A stretch of 64,000 nucleotides of DNA from assembly GCA_036426205.1 (NCBI GenBank), contig CM071568.1, positions 36,319,499 to 36,383,498 on the forward strand, written 5' to 3'. Origin of the DNA: Ascaphus truei (Eukaryota > Chordata > Amphibia > Anura > Ascaphidae). Shown piece after piece: positions 1 to 11,036 of the stretch. The notes beneath the pieces are model-generated. The model was not told the DNA's origin and did no database searches. It worked only from the letters and a program-made list of their open reading frames with translations. How positions within the stretch are numbered: position 1 is the first letter of the stretch; each line of letters starts with the position of its first letter. The position numbers and the translations under genes were made by a program.

Positions 1-59
1 CTTCCTCAGTTAACCAATTGTTCATTAATATGGAGATTGTAGCTTCCTCCTGCGGCACT

Positions 60-1640
60 ACAATTGAAATGGATTCTTACCTAGTAAACACAGAGGCAAA
101 GAATTTGTTTAATACCTCTTCTTTTCCCTTATCTACAATAATCTGCCTGCCCAACTCAGACTGAAAGGATCCTATATTTTCTTTTCCAATTTTTTTGTTA
201 ATAAGGTAATTTAATAACTTTTTAGGGTTGATCTTACTTTCTATTGCAATCCTTTTTTCATTATCCATTTTTGCTAATTTGATTGCCATTGTGCAATTTT
301 GGTACATTCCTTATAATTCTCATTCAATGCCTCTGTCCGTTCTGACTTAAAGAATCTAAATGCCTGCCTATTCTTTTCCATTTCCTCCCCTACCTGTTTA
401 TTTAGCCACATTGTTTACTTTACTTATTACCCAAGTTTATACATGAATGAGTGTGCTTTTCTAACAATGTTTTAAAGACTGCCCATTTATCTTCTACATT
501 TTTCCCTGCAAAAACATTATGCCAATATATTACTTTTAGATTAGTCATCAGTTTATTCAAATCTGCCCTTCTAAAGTTTAAGGTCTTTGTTGAACCCAAG
601 TAATCTGTTTTTTTATAATTTATTTCAAATGAGACCATGTTATGATCACTGTTAGCAAATATTCAAGTCCTGGAACATTTGGGTATTACTTCTACATTGT
701 TTGATATTACCAAATCCAATATTGCCCCTCTCCTGGTTGGTTACTCAATAATTTGGGTCATATGATTGTCTTTAAGCACCTCCAAAAACTGTTTCCTTTT
801 GTTGTAATGCTAATCTCATTGCCCCAGTCTATGTCTGGATAATTAAAATCCCCCATTATGCAAACATGACCTAGTTTTGATGCCTTCTCCATTTGCAAAA
901 GTATTTTAGCTTCCTCAATCTCACAGATAGTTGGTGGTTTATAGCATATCCTCCCTACAAACATTTTCTTTATACTTTTACCTCACTGCTAATTTCTATC
1001 CACAAGGTCTCTACGTTTTCATAATTCCCTTCATAAACATCTTCCCCTATAATAGGTTTTAGATCTGGTTTAACATATAAGCATATTCCACCTCCTCCTC
1101 TATTTGCTCGATCCTTACGAAATAGGGAATAACCCTCTAAATTAACTGCCCAGTCATGAGTTTCATCCCACCATGTTTCAGTAATGCCTATGATATCATA
1201 CTACTCATTTGTAGCTATTAATTCAAGCTCCCACATTTTAATCTGTTAGGCTTCTTGCATTAGCAAGCATGCATTTAAGTTTTTTTTCAGCCTGTACTAT
1301 TATCTTATCTACTCCTTCCTTTCTGAGCCAACTTGGTTTAGTCTTTAGAAGTTTTCTAGTATTATCTGTATTTACTATGAGTGTCTCGCTGCTTGTCAAA
1401 CTCGCACTTGCCCCCATTCTACCTCCATAACCCCTTGTTTCCTCATCTATTCTATTTAGTTAATTATCTGTTTCATTCCCCTCCCCCCTCCATCCTAGTT
1501 TAAAATCTCCTCCAAACTTTTTTACATTCTCCCCCCAGCATAGAAGATCCCTCTTCATTGAGGTGCAATCTATCCCTAGAATAAAGATGGCACCACTCAG
1601 AAAAGGAGTCCCAGTTCTCTAAAAAACCCTAAACCTTCCT
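60..1640 (-). pseudogene. LINE ORF2 remnant: APE endonuclease and RT linker
   Basis: Broken minus-strand coding sequence. Near 1151-1188 it reads ETWWDETHDW, near 1085-1120 a KDRANRGGG-type segment, and near 822-857 GDFNYPDIDW, which is the catalytic GDFN block of APE endonucleases. Positions 420-638 encode the end of the endonuclease (TLNFRRADLNKL). Positions 77-307 encode the linker with NPKKLLNYL and FFASVFT that precedes RT in CR1 elements. Several stops and frame changes separate the pieces. The endonuclease nicks target DNA for target-primed reverse transcription. Confidence 0.88.
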
Positions 1641-1657
1641 TCCTACACCACTTTCTT

Positions 1658-2170
1658 AGCTATGCATTAACCTCCCTAATCTCTGAGTGTCTCCTTGCGG
1701 TAGCACATGGCACTTGTAGTATTTCAGAAAATACTACCTTGGAGGTCCTTGCCTTAAGCTTTTGGCCTAGATCCCTGAAATCATTTTTTAGGACCCTCCA
1801 TCTTTCTCTAGCTTTGTCATTTGTGCCAACATATACCAAGATTGCCGGGTCAACCCTAGCCCCTCCCAACAATCTGTCTACCTGATCCACAATGTGCCGA
1901 ACCCAAGCACCCAAGGAGGCAACAAACTGTTTGATTCATGCGGTCATGGCAATAGATTTCCCTATCTACCTTCCTAATAATGGAGTCCCCTACCACCACA
2001 ATCTTTCTTGGTATCTGAGCATCCTGAGTCCCCTCTGTGCTGGATGAACTATTCCCCTGGCTAAGGATTAGGGAAGTTGAAACATATTTAGCATTTTTTA
2101 ATTTACTATGACAGGGTAATTCTTCTTCCTCTTTCTCTCCCTCTCTTCCACTTTGGCTGATTGAAAACAC
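1658..2170 (-). pseudogene. LINE ORF1 remnant with SGNH/GDSL esterase domain
   Basis: Two overlapping frames encode one domain. The first (from 2170) is acidic at its N-terminus and reaches VVVGDSIIRKVDR near 1980-2010, giving the GDS nucleophile block. The second continues with a VYVGTNDKARE block near 1815-1835, the GTND-type motif. The reading frame changes between about 1915 and 1925, so the protein is broken. ORF1 esterase domains of this kind are found in CR1-type LINEs and are thought to act with the RNP or on membranes. The fragment ends just before the endonuclease region of ORF2 on the same strand. Confidence 0.85.
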
Positions 2171-2175
2171 CTTCT

Positions 2176-3400
2176 AATAACTTTTAAATAAAACTAAGCT
2201 TCACAAATGAAACTATTGAAATACAATCTCAATAAAAATAAGACATTATATACTAAATACATTCCTTTTAACAGAGATTAGGTTAAAACCAAACTTTAAG
2301 ATAAATATATTTTTCAGTGTATATTTCTGGGCATACAAAGTGATGACACAGAGCATTATTTAAAATTATGGAATGGCCTTTTAATAGTGCATACTGTCAT
2401 CTTAACCTGAACAGGTGATTGATAACCACATTTTTAATTGCTGTTACATTCATTGTCTTTTATGCAACTAGTTACAATGCATATCGTTTTTCTGTACGGA
2501 GAATCCATTTATAAATGAAAAAAATGACTTTGGCGTTTATTTTACTCCAGTTATTGAGTGATTTAACAATACTTTACAATAAAACATTTTTACTTAATTT
2601 TGCATACTGAATAGAAGAAATAAGCTTCTGTAATCAGCTATCAAAAGAGAAAACTGTAGTGGGGCAGAAAACACTTCTAGACATCAACACCAAACATTAA
2701 CATGTACTGCACGACATACAGTATATTCTATTATGAATAATGTGATTTTATGCCACAGTTGGCATCTAGGCATTTTTTCACTAACTATAGTCCTGCATAA
2801 CAGCATTTAGATTGTTGACAGCAGCACAGTATAAAGTGAAATACGACATTGAATGAAGTGGCAGGACATTTCTTAATGCTGTAGTCCATGCCCATTAGAG
2901 ATTCTACTTTTTTTGTCAGTGCTGGCAGCACAGAAAGAAGAAATTACACTCAAATCACAGGTAGGCCATGGAATTGAAACTAAATCCAAAGTGGAAAACA
3001 TTACCACAATGATACAAAAGCAGTTATAGAAAACAGAGAACAATCATTTACCCTACTGTGGATCAGAAACCAGTGAAGCAGTGTGCTAAAAAATCACATA
3101 CAGTACAGCTTGAGAAAAATATAAAATGTACTGCCCAAGGTGGATACTAATCGTTTTTAGAAGGGAAGTGCTACTGGGACATTTTCAAAACTGAAAGAGG
3201 ACAAACCAAAGGAATCTTAAAAGAGCTTAGGGATGAGTTGGCAATAGCATTAGATAAAAAACAAGAAAAATAAACATGCACTCAAATTATTCATCAGAAT
3301 GGAATACTTGCAGGTGCGCAAACTCAATGGTGTAGTTCACTGATATAAGAAGAGAAAGAGAAGCACACTTAGAGATGATATAGAGCAATTTATTTAACCA
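2176..3400. other. Unannotated AT-rich interval
   Basis: I see no gene, clear repeat boundary or long open frame here. The composition is AT-rich with scattered short homopolymers. A few residues near 3180-3280 could be the decayed 5' extension of the LINE that follows, but I cannot support this. Confidence 0.5.
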
Positions 3401-4490
3401 ACAATTCTATCTAACATAGTGGACCTTTCTCACTGGCAACACAGAACTATTTAACCGATCCCTATTAACAGGTGTAGTTCCAAATGACTCAAGAGCAAGT
3501 TTAACCCCACTTCACAAAAGTGGAAGTACTGTAGTAGGCAGCCCAGGTGTTTGATCAGCAGATGGGAAATTAATGGAAAAAACGCAAAAAAAGGAATACA
3601 AATTGTTGAATATCTAAACATCAGCAACATATAAGATCCTATGCAACATAGAACATGTGGGAGATCATGTTAAACTCCCCCCCCCCATAAACCTAATTGA
3701 TTTTTTTGACTGGGTGACTACAGTAATAGATCAGGGTGGAGCAGGTAGATGTAGTTTACAGAGCTTTTATTAAGGCGTTTGGAAAAGGTATCACATAGAC
3801 GACTGATCAACAATTCGTAATGCTTGGTTTTGGATTCTAAGGTGGTTGAATGCATAGTACATTTTTTGAAGCATAAGTGACAGAGAGTTGTGGTAAATGG
3901 AATACATTCAGAGTAGGAAGGTGACCATGGGACTACCTTAGGGATCTGTACTTGGACATGTGCTTTTTAATATCTTTATTAGTGACATTACCAGTGGCCT
4001 GGAAGTAGAGATAGGCACATCTTTCAGCAACATTCTTTTATGCTACCAAAATGCCTAATATTAGCATTTTTGAATATTCATGAAATCGGTGAAGTTCAAA
4101 AATAACAGCCGCTAATGGTTTTAACATTACATTTTTTTTTAAGTTAGACAATATTTGAAAAATTAAAAAAAGAAAAGAATAAAAAAAGTAGAGAATATTT
4201 GAAAATAAAATTGAAAAAAATGCATAAATTAAGGATAGAAAAATGCAGAGCAGTGTTTTTCCAAAATGGGAAAATAATCCTACAAAGTGAGTTTCAACAC
4301 ATTCGCTCATCTCCATCTAGAATTTTTGCAGATGACACAATAGGGTCTATTTTTTAGGGGGGTAAACAATATAATAAATTGTTTAAATAGATGGAGGAAG
4401 GGTAAAGTGTGTGGCAACTACAATTGAATGCCAAAAAGTGCAAAACAATGCACTTCGGTAACAACAACAAAAAAGTCTGTGCATTAGTGC
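3400..4490 (+). pseudogene. CR1-like LINE reverse transcriptase remnant
   Basis: Plus-strand RT relic of a second CR1-type family. A segment near 3450-3530 reads LFNRSLLTGVVPND and then LTPLHKSG, the usual N-terminal RT block. LIDFFDWVTTVIDQGGA lies near 3690-3740. A GSVLGHVLFNIFISDITSGLE block lies near 3935-4010, and FCADDT-like sequence resumes near 4327-4340, followed by KCKTMHFGN near 4435-4460. Between about 4020 and 4320 some 300 bp of unrelated sequence interrupts the fingers/palm region. Stops and frameshifts are frequent, so it is inactive. Confidence 0.85.
4020..4320. mobile_element. Insertion inside the LINE RT remnant
   Basis: The RT reading is interrupted just before its catalytic ADD block by about 300 bp that do not align with RT. 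The right edge reads ctcatctccatcta and the left edge gtagagataggc, loosely inverted, like the TAGAGATGG ends of the hAT-like element at 60067. I could not find a convincing target-site duplication, so class and boundaries are uncertain. Confidence 0.4.
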
Positions 4491-4567
4491 CAAATTGAGA
4501 ATGTCATTGATATAAGTGTGATACCACAGTGTAGTATATTCTGTTGTAATAGTAATAAAGCATATTA

Positions 4568-4694
4568 GAGATTATGTACTCACAAACTCAGTGTGGGGAA
4601 GGGCACTGATCTGATTACAGTAATCAATTGTTGATTGCACACTATATTTTGAGCAATGCATTTCACCACACTGAGTTTGTAAGTGCATAATCTC
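4568..4694. mobile_element. Short element with 29-bp terminal inverted repeats
   Basis: Positions 4568-4596 and 4666-4694 are inverted copies with only two mismatches (GAGATTATG...CAGTGTGG against its complement). The 69 bp between them are AT-rich and partly self-complementary. This looks like a MITE or a small snapback element. No clear target-site duplication was seen. Confidence 0.65.
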
Positions 4695-4716
4695 AACAGT
4701 GATTTATTATTCGAGA

Positions 4717-4950
4717 AGGAGTGTCTCAGTGAGTAAAGACACTGACTCTGGGACTGAGTTTAAAGCAGTGATGGCTCCATGTGACCTTGAGCAAGTCACT
4801 TTATCTCCCTGTGCCTCAGTCACCAAAAAACATAGATTGTGAGCTCTGTGGGCCAGGGACTGTGTCTGCAAAATGTCTCTGTAAAGCGCTATGTAAAACT
4901 AGCAGCACTATAAAAGAACAAACTATTATTATTATTATTATTTCCAATAC
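4717..4950 (+). repeat. tRNA-derived SINE with L2-type tail
   Basis: The head contains degenerate pol III A-box (ctcagtgagtaaag) and B-box (gagtttaaagc, 4756-4766) positions. It is followed by a CORE/MIR-like block (gtgaccttgagcaagtcac, then ctccctgtgcctcag). A 3' tail resembles L2 LINE tails: gattgtgagctc, aaagcgctatgt, gcactataaaagaac. It ends in a (TTA)n tract. This tail sharing is how such SINEs borrow LINE machinery. Confidence 0.8.
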
Positions 4951-5297
4951 AAGGACTATATGTGTTTTTTTTTAAATGTAATGACGCTTTACTCCGTGCA
5001 GGATACAATGCTGTCATAGATGTGGTCCTAGACAGGTCATGATAGACCTCTTCAAGCTTTATTGCAAAAATGTAACAACAATGGATCCAAAAAAAGTGAA
5101 AAAAAAGGCCCAATGCTTTTTATTCTGGAAACAACATTTTATCAGAGGCTCCATACAGATAGATGGTATTTAAACTTCCAGTTTTCTCTCGGTCTTGAGG
5201 TGACAGTGTCATAACACCAACAAATCATCATAAGTTACAAGAAATGAGTTAATGTCTCACTTAATACATCAGAAAATCTTATATTCTGCATTGTGTA

Positions 5298-5412
5298 ATA
5301 AACCATGTAGTAGTGGTGAAAAGCTTGTTCAGATAGGCGGGTAGCTTGGCCAGAAAGTATTTGTAGGCAAGACAGGAAAGCTAAACTTTGCACCTAAATT
5401 CAAGTGATGGAC
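5298..5412 (-). repeat. LINE ORF2 C-terminal fragment
   Basis: The minus strand encodes a short piece, roughly SCLAYKYFLAKLPAYLNKLFT, matching the C-terminal region of the LINE at 37265-39800 (there AFKYFLGKLPAYLHRLFTP). It stops where an L2 tail begins near 5420. Confidence 0.7.
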
Positions 5413-5419
5413 ACTATCT

Positions 5420-5610
5420 TTATTTATATAGGGCCCACAGCTGTACTTGGCGCTTTATAAGAGAGACAATACAGTGCAGGAAATTATAGTACAATAAGTG
5501 CAACAAATAATATCAGACAATAGGAAAGAAAATCACTTCCCCGGAGAGACTACAATCTAAATGGTAGGATGGGAGATTTACAGAGAGAGCAGGTGACGGA
5601 ATAAGTGCAT
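5420..5610 (-). repeat. L2-derived LINE 3' tail, left part
   Basis: Minus-strand copy of the L2-type tail: tatttatatagggcccacag, then ggcgctttataa, then an acaatctaa block. It aligns with 39116-39412. It stops abruptly at ggaataagtgc and appears to resume near 6665, so it was split by a later ~1.05-kb insertion. Confidence 0.8.
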
Positions 5611-5924
5611 ATCAACTCCTTGGTATGTCTGTATGAGCTGAATACTTCTCTCAATTTAATCCTATCTGCAATTTATATCTAATTAACAACTTGGTATGTT
5701 TGTATGAGCTGAATAACCAAACCCCTCCCTTAATTATTAGTCAAGTGAATGTGTTTAGAGTATTTAAGTGAGTCTATCTTGGCTGTGCAACATCTTAAGT
5801 GTCACATATAAAGGGTCTGTGGAGTTGATTTTGGAGTTAGAGTTGAACAATACAAGAACTGGACTCTGCACTTCTACAACAACTCTGCAACTGTGAGAAC
5901 TTGACTCTCTTAATGCTATGAAAA

Positions 5925-6645
5925 TGTGTACTCTTCCTATTCTCAAATACCTGCGAAGTCTTTCCTCTTGCATCTCACTATTCCCTCCATATTGCCTTTT
6001 CTGTTTACTGTTTCCTCACTCTTTTGTAAACTTTTCTGTTCTCCAACTTCCCCACTCCCCTCCTATCTACATTACTTCATGTTTCCTCCCCTTAAACCTA
6101 TGCATGTGAACATACACTACACCATTATCTACACACCTCTTTTCCAACAACTTCTTTACCCCTCAATAAAAAGCACCCCACAAATCCTCTATTCACACCC
6201 TCTATCTACTCCTTCCTGCTGCTGGGGATATCGCTCCTAATCCTGCACCTAGCCATACACACACCTGCTCTCACCCACGTCTCTCTTTGCCCCTCTTCCC
6301 CTGCTAATGGCTTTAACCTATCTGATTTAATACTAACTAATTTAAAACTCGCCTCACAAATCAAGCATCCTAATAGCCTGCACTCATGGCTATTGTCCCA
6401 CACCCACAGTCACTCCTACCAACCATTGTGACTAAGCACAGCCATCTACAGCATTTATTCCCTCACCTGTTGTCTCTGTAAGTCTCCCATCATACCACTT
6501 AGATTGTAAGCTCTTCTGGGCAGGAATTTCCTCTCCTATTGTCTGGTTTTGCTGCGCTAATAGTATTATTATAATTCCCCATACTGTATTCTTTGTGAAG
6601 CTCTAAGTACACTTTTAGCACTATATAAATAAACATTATATATAC
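5925..6645 (+). mobile_element. L2-derived element, internally deleted
   Basis: Plus-strand copy that fuses a pyrimidine-rich 5' part (5925-6400) to an L2-type 3' tail (6495-6640: gattgtaagctcttctgggc, then gcactatataaataaa). The segment 6354-6398 is the reverse complement of part of 39360-39412, so both belong to one family. Between the 5' part and the tail there is no endonuclease or RT, which suggests a non-autonomous deletion derivative. It lies inside a minus-strand copy of the same tail (5420-5610 plus 6665-6800). Confidence 0.75.
6197..6253 (+). pseudogene. 2A-like peptide remnant at LINE ORF N-terminus
   Basis: In frame 6197-6253 the sequence reads T-L-Y-L-L-L-P-A-A then G-D-I-A-P-N-P-A-P. 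The canonical 2A ribosome-skipping signature is D-(V/I)-E-x-N-P-G-P after a hydrophobic stretch. Here E is A and the Gly of NPGP is A, so it would not be expected to work. APE-type LINEs of the L2/CR1 group are known to carry 2A-like motifs at this position. The frame closes shortly downstream. Confidence 0.55.
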
Positions 6646-6664
6646 ACACATGCATACATATTTA

Positions 6665-6800
6665 CATACATACAATAGAAGGCAGTCATTGGTAGGAGTG
6701 GCTGTGGGTGTGTGAAAGTAGCCATGATCCTAGGTTATTGGAGCACTTCATTTAAGAGGTGAGTTTTAAGGTTTGTCTTAAAGGTGGGGAGTGAAAGTGC
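6665..6800 (-). repeat. L2-derived LINE 3' tail, right part
   Basis: This continues the minus-strand copy broken at 5610. The ggtaggagtggctgtgggtg and gtgagttttaagg segments match the order seen at 39340-39400 and 11510-11530. Homology fades by about 6800. Confidence 0.7.
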
Positions 6801-8866
6801 TTGGCATATACTATCTCTATGTTGGACCTCTTGTTTGTGTATACAAGAAAGCTGTGGTCATTTTACCAAAATGTCTGCGGTCATTATTAGGGAAAGGTCA
6901 TATTGAGGTTCCCTTTGTCATGTTTGCTTCATAAAGTCCTTGCCTTATTCTACTTTTACTCATACTTTTACTGCTTATTTGGCAGATTCCTGGTGGTCAT
7001 AAGAGTTCATCATATACAGTATAAAATTATAGTGTTTAGAGATGTCCAAACCTCAAAAGTTTATACTTCAAGGTATCACAACCTACACCACATGTACATG
7101 CGGGTCTCCCGAGCCAGTCAGGCTACTAGAAATTTGCCAAACTAACTACATTTAAACCTTGCCCTTCCTTCCCCTCCTCAACATATATTATAATTTATAT
7201 TTTTAGAAAACAGTTGACCACTCTCTGCTTTAAGCTAATTTAAATATGTATTGACTTCTCAAATCCTGAAATGTTTCCTTAATGATTCTTTGTGTGAATA
7301 TTTACTTTATTTTGTATATTGTAGGACTTTTTTAAATGACTGTCCTTTCACTGCCGACATGGCATTTAATGTTGCTTTTGTGCTTTTGAAATATTAATAG
7401 TATTAGCATGACACCTTTCATAAATATTTAGATATTAAAAGGGTGTTTTTACTAAACAGATTTATAAACTGTCTCAATTGGTATAACCTAACTGGGTAGT
7501 TTGCAAAATGTCAAATCTGCAGACTATATTAAATTAATGTATGCAAATAAAACGCCTCTTGGTCAAATCATCAGCATGGCTATTCCACCTCATTTCAAAG
7601 TCATTACCACTTCATCTTGCCACTGACAAATTGCATATTTTGTATAAAGTGGTGGTGCACAATATAAACTAATAAATAACAAGTCACTTCTGCTAAATGT
7701 AAAGGGGCAGTCCATCCTAGGACCAAAGTGAACTAATGACTGGCATTTTTAATACTTTAGAAGCGATCATTTAAAAATAATCAGACAAGTACTAAAACAT
7801 TTTTTTAACTTATAATCATGTTTCCCTGGTAAGCAAAGGATTTGGAGGTTGTTATCTAATAGCATGTTCACATTCATTTAATCTGTTTTGTGATAAAACC
7901 TTGTCAATCCTAATATGTAGAGGTGTTTTGTTTTTGTTTTAATCCTTCGTTTATAAAAAGATGAAAGCGCCATCAATGGACAAACATGAATTTAGTGGAC
8001 CCAAAGATATGGAAGAGATTCCTTTGCAGGGCATAAATAAGTACATTTATCAATTGAAAAGAAATATTTTATATTATGAGGAAGCCAATTACAGAGAAAT
8101 GTATTTATTTATTTTCTTGGTGGTACTACCCATTAAAATGTGAAGACCGACCCAGTAACGAAAGTCATGGTAGCTTTAATGTGTTAAATCTGGGTGAATG
8201 ATTTGATAGATATAATTTCTTTATGCAGCTGAAGTTGAAACTATGATTCTTGCAATATGAAGAATGAAAGGGATTTCACTTTCATTATTAATCTCTACAT
8301 TCTTGGTCACTCAGCCAGGTAACATAGGCTAAAATATATATTTTTTTGAATAGATTGATTTACAAAAAAAAAAAAAAAAAGATTGTTTAATGGATATTTT
8401 AAAATGTGAAGAAACAAATAATAATTATGTTAAGAATTGTACCGAATCCAATGAGTATAAACATAGGGATGACATCTGCAGTATCTAGGGATCATATTTA
8501 TTTATCTAAATCTGTGATTACATTAGTTTATTTATTATTGATATACATTTTAAAATACAAAATATATTTAGGGGTTTCATTTGTCCATCAAGCTCCTGGT
8601 TTTGAAACATTAAATATTTCTGTCCTTTCTTTATGCTTGATAGGACATCACTCATTTTTTTTTTTTTAGAATTACCGCTCTCAGGTATAAATGTAGCATA
8701 AATTATTACCCCTGTTAACACACAACAATGAATTTAATTACACATATGTTATTTCCTTAACCATTGTTTTCATTTACACTACTGTAATGTGCCAGTGGTA
8801 ACACAAGAGATTGAGTTAATGGGTGCAATAACGTGTGCACAGAATAGCACATTACAGAATAGCACA
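6801..8866. other. Unannotated AT-rich interval
   Basis: No gene or classified element recognised. It contains an A-tract near 8364-8383 and a T-tract near 8656-8668. Positions 7706-7745 resemble 44605-44640 (gaccaaagtgaactaatgac against gaaccaaagttaactaatga), a low-copy dispersed repeat. A direct duplication agaatagcaca lies at 8841-8866. Confidence 0.5.
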
Positions 8867-9606
8867 TGTAGCCATGGCTGGTTCTGGCTACTCATCTGCC
8901 TCTGTAACACGTAAGTACTGGTAGATGCCGGCAGTGTTAGGCCCATCTTGAGTTTACCCTTGCCCTCTGCAGCTTTCTTGAGTGGCAGGAGTGGAGGTGG
9001 GACTTGGTCTGTGGTTTCCCAATCGTGGGTGCAGACCTTGTGCCCTCCCCTTCTGCTCTAAGGAAGAGGCACACCTAAATTGTAGTTAGTCTAGATCTCC
9101 CCAGTGTCTTGTGTGGTGTGCAGCTCTGACTCTGAATACTGGGAGTTGTAAGCTGTGTCTCACCCTGCGGGGTGAGACTGTATTAGTCCCACTGGGGGAC
9201 TGTGTGAAGGCCCAAAGCCATATCTGATGCAGAGACCATCCAGAGGCCTGGGATCAGAAGAATATTCACTGTATGACCTGATGCATGCAGTGGATGCCAA
9301 ATAAAGAGACCTCTGTTCAATATACTCCTGGCCTGAGTTTGCAGTCAATCAGAGGGGGAGTATGCACTGGTTCTGTCATGGGGACTGCCTCCAGCACTTC
9401 TGGAGCCTGCGGCCGATGGAGGCACTAGCACTGCAGAGAAAGAACTAAGCATCCTACATCAAATGCCTGTCCTGTTGTCCCCACATCATCACGGACCCTC
9501 AGCTCTCCTGCAAACCAACAACAGGTACTATGCACCACACACTGGTAGCAAGGGCAAATCTCCCATAAGGAGGAGGTGGGTGGGGGGGAGGGGAAGCAGA
9601 GCTACA
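8867..9606 (+). mobile_element. Solo LTR candidate, TGTAGCC...CTACA family
   Basis: Begins TGTAGCC and ends GAGCTACA, a TG...CA LTR layout. An AATAAA lies near 9299, consistent with plus orientation. Its order of blocks matches 55250-56008 over most of the length, and its 3' third also matches the LTR at 16920-17897 (gcctgtcct, ccccac, then ggta..gcaccac). No perfect target duplication was found. No internal retroelement region is adjacent. Confidence 0.65.
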
Positions 9607-9955
9607 TACATGTTAGAGCAGGCAACTCTATAATCAATCAAAGATATAGTAATGTTAGGTCATTACTATATCATTTTTGAAACTGTTTGGTCTGCTTACC
9701 ACATTATTTGTAACGCTTCAGTCCTTTGATACACCTTATAATGTGTATCTTTAGTAAAACTTTTTTGAATCTGAAAGAAGCCAAACTATCTCTTGCAATT
9801 TATGAGGAGGATTATGAATTACCACTATTTTGTAATTTTCCCTTTAAAGATCACGACATGTAAACTTAGAAATGAATAAGTGGATATGATTAGTGTTCAA
9901 AAAAATGCCAAAATTTTGTTTTTTTGTTCAGTAGCAAATATAAAGGCAGTGTTTT
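9607..9955. other. Unannotated interval
   Basis: AT-rich sequence with no feature I can support. Confidence 0.4.
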
Positions 9956-10270
9956 TCCATGCATTATATGCCCCGCCAGCAAGCAGTTCAATCAATGAGA
10001 GGAAGAGGGACATGTTGGACTAAAATCTCAAGTTCTATATATACCCCCTCAGACCTCCTTCCATATAGCAAAAAAGGAGCACACCTGGGAGATATACAAA
10101 GTATGTTTAAATTACTCACATTTCACACTTCCTAAAAGGTTTATTACAAGAACTATATTGAGTTAACAAGTCTAAGGCACCTTGTGAGGAATCGGGTACT
10201 GGTGTCAGGCCCAACATGATTAGAACACACAACCTCTGCTATTCTCAGAAGCAGGAACAATCGGAAGGTG
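9956..10270 (-). repeat. tRNA-derived SINE-like repeat, copy C
   Basis: Diverged minus-strand copy of the repeat at 56628-57075 and 58705-58994. Shared blocks are aaaaaggagcacac, gggagatat, and the complement of a pol III B-box-like site (gattagaacacacaac near 10219-10234). Confidence 0.55.
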
Positions 10271-10356
10271 GTGCACAGCGGAAATACCGTCCCAAACACA
10301 ACTTAGAAAAAAGCTAGATTTAATATGAAAAAACGGACAGTAACATCACCAAGCGC

Positions 10357-10398
10357 ACTCTGACACGTTTCGTCCCGGCAGGGACTTTGTCAAAGAGT
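10357..10398 (-). ncRNA. Hammerhead-like ribozyme motif
   Basis: On the minus strand: stem I strands ACTCT and AGAGT (5 perfect pairs), core TTGACAA plus one extra A, stem II GTCCC/GGGAC with TGCC loop, then GAA, stem III ACGTGT and the cleavage-site C. Against the CUGANGA consensus the core has U for C3 and A for G8 and one inserted A. About 90 bp of related non-coding sequence follows on the minus strand. Catalysis is unproven. Confidence 0.6.
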
Positions 10399-10405
10399 AT
10401 GGTTA

Positions 10406-11036
10406 AATGTTCTCACAAGCCTCTAAATTGCACCACCTACCTATTGATTGAACAAAAGAAATTCAAGTGTTGCCACAGCACACACTTGTTTAATGCATTA
10501 GCAAACCTGCCAATTGAGAATTAGAAAAAAATGGAGTGGTGGCATATACTGGATTGAACGAAGCATCAATAGACAATAATACATGCATAAAATATTGAAA
10601 AACCTTTGCACAAACAACAACGTCTTGTATTAAAACATATAGAATCAAAACTCAAATATATCAAAGAATAAACTAATAGGTAACCAATATATTGTTATAG
10701 AAGAGTAATTTAAAACCACTAGAACTTGGTACAGTATTTAAAACAATAATTTGATCAGTCACATATATATAACCCGATAATCAAAACATTGTATTATATA
10801 TATGAATGATTAATGTATTACTCTATAACCAGCAACACAGTAATGGTGAGGCACAAAGACTAATAATATAAATATATATTCTGTGAAGCAGCTGTAACAG
10901 TGTGAGCTGAGCCAGCTGCTGGGTAGCTTCACTGGGTACCGAATTGATACAAACACCGGGATTTACCGAAGGGATATATCACACTGCGATTCAAAATCAA
11001 CTGCCATTGACTTGAATGACAGCATGGGATAGTAGT
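10406..11036. other. Unannotated AT-rich interval
   Basis: No gene recognised. It ends in a short (AGT)n run that belongs to the tail of the adjacent L2 element. Confidence 0.4.

Larger units (their letters stand above)
1..2175 (-). mobile_element. CR1-like LINE, truncated by the window edge
   Basis: This is a degenerate non-LTR retrotransposon read on the minus strand. In order from about 2170 downward it shows an ORF1 esterase-like domain, an APE-type endonuclease, and the linker that leads into reverse transcriptase (ending FFASVFT near position 90). The RT lies beyond the left edge of the window. CR1 and related LINEs carry ORF1 with an SGNH esterase domain followed by an ORF2 endonuclease plus RT, so the order fits. 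Frames are broken several times. The same linker sequence recurs on the plus strand at 27045, which shows that two copies of one family are present. No intact 5' UTR was recognised beyond 2175. Confidence 0.9.

Noticed and set aside
4717..4950. A functional tRNA gene
   Set aside because: The A- and B-box positions are degenerate and lead into a SINE core and LINE tail. No cloverleaf can be drawn.
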